5,171 nt of DNA. Source: Nitrospira sp. GTDB taxonomy: Bacteria > Nitrospirota > Nitrospiria > Nitrospirales > Nitrospiraceae. The notes beneath the pieces are model-generated. The model saw nothing but the letters and a program-made list of their open reading frames with translations. It ran no database searches and had not been told where the DNA came from. Positions 1-3,718 of this stretch are shown here, in pieces (within the stretch, counting starts at the first letter, position 1; every line of letters starts with the position of its first letter). The stretch is from assembly GCA_025361385.1 (NCBI GenBank), contig JANYAJ010000108.1, forward strand, positions 1-5,171, written 5' to 3'. Both the position numbers and the translations under genes were made by a program.

Positions 1-831
1 GGCGCCAACCTTTCCCGTGCCATCTTGGCAGGGACCGACCTAATGGGGGCCGACCTTCGTCATACCGTCATGACCCACGCCAACCTTCATCAGGCCAATC
101 TGCAAGGCGCACTCCTCGACGGGGCCAGGCTCGATGGAGCCCTGATGGTGGAAGCAGACTTAGAAAGCGCCTACCTCGACGATACCAGCCTTGTGGGGGC
201 CAACCTGCGTGAAGCCATCCTCCGCGGGACGGACTTGCGATACGCCAACCTCCGTTCGGCCGGCTTGCAGAAGGCCGATCTGGAAGGAGCGAATTTAGAA
301 GGCGCGCAATTGATCAAGGCGAAGGTACAGTCGGGCACACTTCGGATGGCGATTCTCTATAAGGCTATCCTAGACCAGGCGGACTTCCGGGAGGCCATTC
401 TCTCGCGCGCGGTCCTGATCGGCGCCAGAGGGACCGGCACCATCTTTACGAAAGCGGACCTCAGCGAGATCTACGCCCCGAAATCCCAGTTTCATCACGC
501 ACAATTCAATGAGGCGGCGATGGAATCGGCCAATCTCGTCTCCGCAGACCTAAGAGATTCCAATTTCAGCCATGCCATGCTCTTGGAGGCCAATCTCCAA
601 GAAGCGAACCTCCAAGGCGCCACGTTCTCCGGAGCCGACCTCAGCGGCGCGCGACTCGACGCGGCAGATCTCCACCGGGCGACCTTGCATGGAGCCAACC
701 TGTCTTTGGTGTCAGGCTTGACGCAAGCCCAGCTCGATACGGCCTGTATCGACGAGCAGACGAAGCTGCCGTCCGATCTCAATCGTCCCGCGCCCTGTGT
801 CGCGGCAAAGAAGGCCGCACGCCACAAGTAG
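1..831 (+). CDS. Pentapeptide-repeat protein, 3' part (5' end outside window)
   Basis: The frame is open from base 1 to the TAG at 829-831 and gives 276 residues. The repeat pattern is already running at the first codon (GANLSRAIL), so the true start lies upstream; the TTG at 25 is only an internal codon. Nearly the whole stretch consists of A(D/N)LxX-type pentapeptides, such as GADLR, HANLH, QANLQ, KADLE and EANLQ. These are expected to form a right-handed quadrilateral beta-helix. The register loosens at about residues 142-178 (GTGTIFTKADLSEIYAPKSQF onwards), then resumes to about 233. The tail has a motif I associate with this family, GLTQAQLDTAC...TKLP...PC, with Cys249 and Cys266 (window numbering) as a possible cap or disulfide pair, followed by a basic end (KKAARHK). 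No membrane segment is visible in this part. The specific function is unknown: known members include DNA-mimic gyrase protectors and scaffold proteins, and nothing here selects one. The family call is secure. Confidence 0.93.
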   Translation, partial: GANLSRAILAGTDLMGADLRHTVMTHANLHQANLQGALLDGARLDGALMVEADLESAYLDDTSLVGANLREAILRGTDLRYANLRSAGLQKADLEGANLEGAQLIKAKVQSGTLRMAILYKAILDQADFREAILSRAVLIGARGTGTIFTKADLSEIYAPKSQFHHAQFNEAAMESANLVSADLRDSNFSHAMLLEANLQEANLQGATFSGADLSGARLDAADLHRATLHGANLSLVSGLTQAQLDTACIDEQTKLPSDLNRPAPCVAAKKAARHK

Positions 832-842
832 AAGGTTCAGAC

Positions 843-899
843 TGAGGTTCAGGGTGAGAACAACGGAGGCAGATTGCTCACCGCTCAACCTGAGCCTCA
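843..899. terminator. Hairpin between convergent genes, possible bidirectional terminator
   Basis: The arm at 843-858 (tgaggttcagggtgag) is complementary to 884-899 (ctcaacctgagcctca). In plus-strand RNA 15 of 16 positions can pair, counting one G-U wobble, around a 25-nt loop. It lies 11 nt past the stop of the pentapeptide gene and 27 nt past the stop of the convergent L,D-transpeptidase gene, where a shared terminator is expected. The heptamer ggttcag occurs at 834, 847 and 910, so the gap is also mildly repetitive. No run of T follows the stem on either strand, so a canonical intrinsic terminator is not shown. It could equally be a short genomic repeat. Confidence 0.4.
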
Positions 900-926
900 C
901 CCTCATTCCGGTTCAGAAAATGTGGG

Positions 927-1751
927 TTACCGTCCGCTGCCTGGAGCCTGACCGATGATGTGAAGCCGAGGACCATGCCGAAGGACCATGACGCCCTCAC
1001 CCTCCGACTCCTCACCTACAACCCAGAGATACAGCTTCTGTGCATCGACTAGTTCAGGGTCCTTCGGCAGCCCATACTGTTCCTTCTGCATCGTCTCATC
1101 GTAGAGGCCGATGCAGCCGTGCGAGGCCGGATAGCCCGGCATGTCCCGTCCATGAATCCAATAGGACACACCATCCCGATTCACATGAAACCGGAGTGCA
1201 TAGTTCATCGGGTACGGCCGATCCCTTCCTTCGATCGTATAGAGGTTGGATTGATGTTGCAGATGGGCCGCGGTCAGACGGAACTCCCCCGTCGGCGTGG
1301 GGTTGAGTCCGTTCCCGGATGCGATGGGGGTCGAGAAACGAAGAGCTCCAAATTCATAGGCTCCGAGGAACTGCTCGGTCAGATCGATCAGAATGAATTG
1401 CTCGTCCAGCTCTCCCGGCGGATAAACGAGCGGTAACGGCGTAAACTGTGCCAAATCCTCGACCCGCCTCGGCACTTTGATTGAGCGCCCAGCCTGTGCG
1501 TGCCGCCGATCGATCCGATTGAATCGTGCACCCTCATCCCAGTACTCGCCAAATATCGTTTCCAGCGATTCGCCTGGCAAAATGACACGGCAGTCCCACT
1601 CCAGCGTGGCATCACTGGGGTAATGGATCTCGCAGGGCCCGCGATACTTCCTGGAAGATTCGGCTTGTGAGATTGCAGGAAGAACCATGACCGTCATCAC
1701 CGTTACGACAATCACCCTGCGCCAGAACGACCAAGGCACAATGATAGACAT
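927..1751 (-). CDS. Exported L,D-transpeptidase (YkuD domain) with LysM-like N-terminal region
   Basis: L,D-transpeptidases of this fold cross-link peptidoglycan stem peptides or attach proteins to them in the periplasm, using a catalytic cysteine. The chosen ATG (1751-1749) gives 274 residues starting MSIIVPWSFWRRVIVV: a basic n-region, a hydrophobic core and a likely signal-peptidase I site after AISQA at residue 30. Residues about 54-94 (CRVILPGESLETIF...IKVP) look like a LysM-type wall-binding segment. The catalytic domain follows from about 117, with SGNGLNPTPTGEF at about 145-157. The active site is IHGRDMPGYPASHGCIGL, with His200, Ser210, His211, Gly212 and Cys213. Gly215 stands where many YkuD proteins have Arg (SHGC-I-R). 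The frame is open to a GTG at 1799 (290 residues), but that start adds a non-signal-like extension, has no spaced ribosome site and nearly touches the repeat at 1803. A TTG at 1757 sits 11 nt after a GAGG. The start is therefore uncertain; the family is clear. It converges on the pentapeptide gene. Confidence 0.9.
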   Translation of the reverse strand: MSIIVPWSFWRRVIVVTVMTVMVLPAISQAESSRKYRGPCEIHYPSDATLEWDCRVILPGESLETIFGEYWDEGARFNRIDRRHAQAGRSIKVPRRVEDLAQFTPLPLVYPPGELDEQFILIDLTEQFLGAYEFGALRFSTPIASGNGLNPTPTGEFRLTAAHLQHQSNLYTIEGRDRPYPMNYALRFHVNRDGVSYWIHGRDMPGYPASHGCIGLYDETMQKEQYGLPKDPELVDAQKLYLWVVGEESEGEGVMVLRHGPRLHIIGQAPGSGR

Positions 1752-1802
1752 AATCAACGTACGTGGAACCTCAACTGCACCGAATAAAGACAATGGCACC
1801 CT

Positions 1803-1940
1803 GCAGGCTGTTCAAAAAGGCCGTCCAGCAAGGCCACAGCGAGCGAGCGACTGAACGCTGAAGTGAGCATCGCTTTTCGCTCACAGTTCATCACTCATCG
1901 TTCAGCGTTTCCCAGCTGGCGGACGTTTTCAACAGTCTGC
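1803..1940. repeat. 138-bp imperfect palindromic intergenic repeat (MITE/REP-like)
   Basis: The left end at 1803-1829 (gcaggctgttcaaaaagg plus nine more bases) is an imperfect inverted copy of the right end at 1915-1940, with three mismatches and one gap by hand alignment. Nested inside are a perfect 9-bp pair (aacgctgaa at 1854-1862 with ttcagcgtt at 1901-1909) and a perfect 6-bp pair (gtgagc at 1863-1868 with gctcac at 1879-1884). The whole element could fold into one long branched hairpin in RNA or cruciform DNA. It contains gagcgagcga and no plausible reading frame. It fills the gap between the two minus-strand genes, ending 8 nt from the stop of the upstream one. No flanking target duplication is visible. 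Ends of the type ctgttcaaaaaggccgtccagc match repeats I recall from Nitrospira genomes. It may act as a terminator, attenuator or mRNA-stability element. Confidence 0.75.
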
Positions 1941-1947
1941 TCATGGC

Positions 1948-2475
1948 TCATTGACCGACAGCTACTCCGGACGGTGCCGCGCTCACCCGATCCTCAGACC
2001 AGCGGAGATGCACCGTCTTCGTTTTCCCTGCTTCCAACTTGATCCCCTTGAAACCCTGCGTCCGGGCCGCGTGGATTGCCGTTATGTGATAGGTGCCGGA
2101 TGGAAGATCGACGAACAACCATGGTCCGTTCACATGGTCAGGGGGGATGTTGATCGCAGGGCCGCCTTGCGCCGGCTGAATGGTGACCGCGACTCCGGCC
2201 AGAAAGGGCTTTCCTCCCGCAGTGAACACGAGCTTCAGCGAGAACGGAGGATACTCGGCGCTACGTTCCTCGATCCCTACTCCAGCGCTGAAATAGCGAA
2301 CCGCTTCTGCCCGGTAGAGCGGAAGCGAGCCTTTGGACCGCTGACCATTCACTTGAAACTCCAACTCAAGGAACTCGCCGGACTCCCCCATTCGTGGAAC
2401 CGGGCCGTCGGCGAAGCTCATGCCCACACAAAGGCTGCTCAACAACACAAACGCTGGAATGAAAATCTGTCTCAT
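1948..2475 (-). CDS. Small secreted protein with carboxypeptidase-regulatory-like beta-sandwich, function unknown
   Basis: The protein has 175 residues. It starts with a signal peptide (MRQIFIPAFVLLSSLCVGMSFA) and a likely cleavage after Ala22, giving a mature periplasmic or secreted protein of about 153 residues. Cys16 is not in a lipobox (SSLC), so a lipoprotein is unlikely. The mature part shows alternating beta-strand patterns and ends with GPWLFVDLPSGTYHITA and a final strand pair around KTKTVHLRW (151-159). This is the pattern of carboxypeptidase regulatory-like (transthyretin/CNA-B type) domains. An earlier stretch, YFSAGVGIEER...PFSLKLVF (61-84), is familiar from conserved exported proteins of unknown role in other Gram-negatives. 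No catalytic motif is seen. The ATG is firmly set by AGGAGG at 2481-2486 with a 5-nt spacer, and a sigma-54-type promoter lies just upstream. The L,D-transpeptidase gene follows on the same strand past the repeat, hinting at an envelope role. Confidence 0.85.
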   Translation of the reverse strand: MRQIFIPAFVLLSSLCVGMSFADGPVPRMGESGEFLELEFQVNGQRSKGSLPLYRAEAVRYFSAGVGIEERSAEYPPFSLKLVFTAGGKPFLAGVAVTIQPAQGGPAINIPPDHVNGPWLFVDLPSGTYHITAIHAARTQGFKGIKLEAGKTKTVHLRWSEDRVSAAPSGVAVGQ

Positions 2476-2509
2476 AGGCCCCTCCTCTCGCTTCTAGCAA
2501 TCAGGCCAC

Positions 2510-2525
2510 GCAATGTAAGTGCCAG
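2510..2525 (-). promoter_or_regulatory. Sigma-54 (RpoN) -24/-12 promoter for the small secreted protein
   Basis: On the minus strand the bases read CTGGCAC-TTACA-TTGC. The accepted sigma-54 consensus is YTGGCACG-N4-TTGCW. The -24 block CTGGCAC and the -12 block TTGC are exact and at exact spacing; only the G after CAC (here T) and the base after TTGC (here G) differ. The predicted transcript start is about 2498, a G on the minus strand. This gives a 23-nt leader that contains AGGAGG at 2481-2486 and then the ATG at 2475. Motif, spacing and leader geometry agree, but a chance match cannot be excluded without expression data. Confidence 0.62.
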
Positions 2526-2595
2526 CCCCCTGCACCGGACAGACTTCCAATTTCTCGCATGCCGGATCATCTCTTCCCACGCTGATCCGTTTCTG

Positions 2596-2667
2596 GTTCT
2601 TCAGAACTGACGCCAATCACCACAGTCATCCATGCGGTACTGCAGCGAAACGCCGCAGGCCATGGCC
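2596..2667. promoter_or_regulatory. Two small palindromes, possible activator-binding sites
   Basis: The sequence gttct-tc-agaac at 2596-2607 is a 5-bp dyad with a 2-bp centre, about 75 bp upstream of the left-facing -24 element. The sequence ggccatggcc at 2658-2667 is a perfect 10-bp palindrome, about 135 bp upstream of the same element and about 75 bp upstream of the right-facing candidate. Sigma-54 activators usually bind dyads roughly 80-200 bp upstream, so the positions suit. Palindromes this short also arise by chance in GC-rich DNA. Confidence 0.2.
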
Positions 2668-2738
2668 CGGACAGGCCCTCTCTCTCCAGAAACCATGAGA
2701 ATCTTAGGGCGTCTCGCATAGGATCCATCACGTGTCGC

Positions 2739-2754
2739 GGGCACATGCAATGCA
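2739..2754 (+). promoter_or_regulatory. Weak sigma-54-like promoter upstream of the stress-protein/ATPase operon
   Basis: The sequence GGGCAC-ATGCA-ATGCA keeps the essential GG and GC doublets at the correct 10-bp separation and has the favoured A after GC. It departs from TGGCACG-N4-TTGCW at three positions (T to G, G to A, T to A). The predicted transcript start is near 2765, leaving a leader of about 48 nt that carries the ribosome site at 2800-2806. The score is marginal by itself. The better match facing the other way across the same gap makes it more interesting. Confidence 0.28.
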
Positions 2755-2812
2755 GAACTGATACCCGAAGCTGTTCGCGTATCGTTGTCGTGATCGAGGA
2801 AGGGAGTCTGTC

Positions 2813-3718
2813 ATGCGTATTCTTTGTGCCGTGGATGGGTCTGAATACTCACAATGGGGGGTACAAGCACTTGAAGCGCTCGCCGGTCGTGAGCCGGAGG
2901 AGGTCACGCTGCTTCACGTGGTCGATCCGTCGGCCCTCCAAGCGGGCAGAGGCAGGAATCCCACGGCAGAGAAGCGCGCCCTGACCGCGATGGAGAAGGC
3001 CGGTGGCATCCTGCTCCGCGAAGCGGAGCGATCGGCTCGAGTCGCCCTCGGACAGGCCGCGACCGGCCCTCGCACCACATTCCACCGCACCTTAGCCCAT
3101 GGCCCTCTTGCCCAAACGATCGTGCGACAGGCGCGGCGTGTGAAGGCCGATCTCATCCTCATCGGATCCCGCGGGTTGAGCGACATTCGAGGATTCTTAC
3201 TGGGAAGCATCTCCCGGCAAGTCGCCTCGATCGCCCGCTGTTCCGTCTTCGTCGTGAAACAGCCGATCCCGCAATTGCGGCGGATAACCCTCGCGGTCGA
3301 TGACTCGAAGCACTCCCGGGCCGCCGCTCGGTTTTTTCGATCCCATCTGCTTCCGGATTCCGCGACGACCACCATCCTCTCCTCGGCCGAGAGACCGGTG
3401 ACCGACTTGGCGGTTCGCTATTTATCCAAAGGCCAAGTCGCCGAACTGGAGAGACCGGTCCTCGAACGAGCGATGAAACTGGTCACAGCATTGCGAGGTG
3501 AGTTCCTGAAAGAAGGCTTCGCCGTCGAGACGGACGTGCAGATGGACCACGTCGTCGACACCATCGTCAAACAGATAGGAACGACGCATGCCGACCTCCT
3601 GGTGATCGGGTCACGCGACCTCACCAAGAGCGAACGGCTCCATCTAGGCAGCGTCTCGGAAAGCCTCCTGAGACATGCCCCTTGCTCCGTGTTGATCGTG
3701 CGAGGTACGCGTGGCTGA
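2813..3718 (+). CDS. Universal stress protein with two UspA domains
   Basis: The 301 residues hold two tandem UspA folds, the usual size for tandem universal stress proteins. Such cytoplasmic proteins often bind ATP and help cells survive energy or ion stress. Domain 1 (about 1-149) opens with MRILCAVDGSEYS, where Asp8 is the expected nucleotide-contacting residue. It has the complete ATP motif G-2x-G-9x-G-S at Gly118, Gly121, Gly131 and Ser132, followed by CSVFVVK. Domain 2 (about 155-298) opens RRITLAVDDSKHS. Its motif reads GSRDLTKSERLHLGS, so the second glycine is replaced by Asp269, while Gly266, Gly279 and Ser280 remain; it ends CSVLIVRG. One domain may thus bind nucleotide and the other not. 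The ATG is supported by aagggag at 2800-2806 with a 6-nt spacer. The stop overlaps the start of the P-type ATPase gene, which indicates an operon and perhaps a functional link. Confidence 0.95.
   Translation: MRILCAVDGSEYSQWGVQALEALAGREPEEVTLLHVVDPSALQAGRGRNPTAEKRALTAMEKAGGILLREAERSARVALGQAATGPRTTFHRTLAHGPLAQTIVRQARRVKADLILIGSRGLSDIRGFLLGSISRQVASIARCSVFVVKQPIPQLRRITLAVDDSKHSRAAARFFRSHLLPDSATTTILSSAERPVTDLAVRYLSKGQVAELERPVLERAMKLVTALRGEFLKEGFAVETDVQMDHVVDTIVKQIGTTHADLLVIGSRDLTKSERLHLGSVSESLLRHAPCSVLIVRGTRG
3701..3713 (+). promoter_or_regulatory. Ribosome site and GTG start of the ATPase, inside the stress-protein gene
   Basis: The bases cgagg at 3701-3705 precede the GTG at 3711-3713 by 5 nt. 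The ATPase frame is closed by a TGA at 3693-3695, so this GTG is the first possible start and the only one that keeps the whole conserved N-terminal region. The stress-protein stop (TGA, 3716-3718) lies just downstream, forming an 8-nt GTGGCTGA overlap typical of translational coupling. Confidence 0.8.

Larger units (their letters stand above)
2476..2812. other. Divergent intergenic regulatory region
   Basis: This 337-bp stretch separates the small secreted protein gene (minus strand) from the stress-protein gene (plus strand) and holds no convincing gene. Reading from the left it contains the strong Shine-Dalgarno of the minus-strand gene (2481-2486), a good sigma-54 match facing left (2510-2525), a 12-bp dyad (2596-2607), a perfect 10-bp palindrome (2658-2667), a weaker sigma-54-like match facing right (2739-2754), and the Shine-Dalgarno of the plus-strand gene (gaggaagggag, 2796-2806). 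A spaced inverted pair, tttctgg at 2590-2596 and ccagaaa at 2686-2692, frames the middle. Short frames overlapping the region look like chance. Confidence 0.7.

Noticed and set aside
25..27. TTG as the start of the pentapeptide protein
   Set aside because: The repeat pattern continues upstream to base 1, so the gene starts outside the window.
1752..1799. GTG at 1799 as start of the L,D-transpeptidase
   Set aside because: It lacks a spaced ribosome site and adds 16 residues before a normal signal peptide. It is kept only as an alternative in the gene entry.
1803..1940. CRISPR array or insertion sequence at the palindromic repeat
   Set aside because: There are no spaced direct repeats and no transposase frame; the structure is a single palindromic unit.
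2491..2520. Sigma-70-like pair on the minus strand (CTTACA, 17 bp, TAGAAG)
   Set aside because: It would place the transcript start on top of the Shine-Dalgarno, and it overlaps the much better sigma-54 match.
1951..2610. Long plus-strand open frame (219 codons) opposite the small secreted protein gene
   Set aside because: The minus-strand frame has a signal peptide, strong ribosome site and recognisable domain pattern. The plus-strand product is rich in Arg and His, has no domain pattern and starts inside the other gene's tail.
2758..2785. Sigma-70-like promoter (CTGATA, 16 bp, TATCGT) before the stress-protein gene
   Set aside because: Each hexamer matches only four of six consensus bases. 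Matches of this quality are common by chance, so it is not listed as a feature.
2745..2984. Plus-strand small frame (79 codons) overlapping the start of the stress-protein gene
   Set aside because: It overlaps the real gene in another frame, lacks a ribosome site and has no recognisable content.
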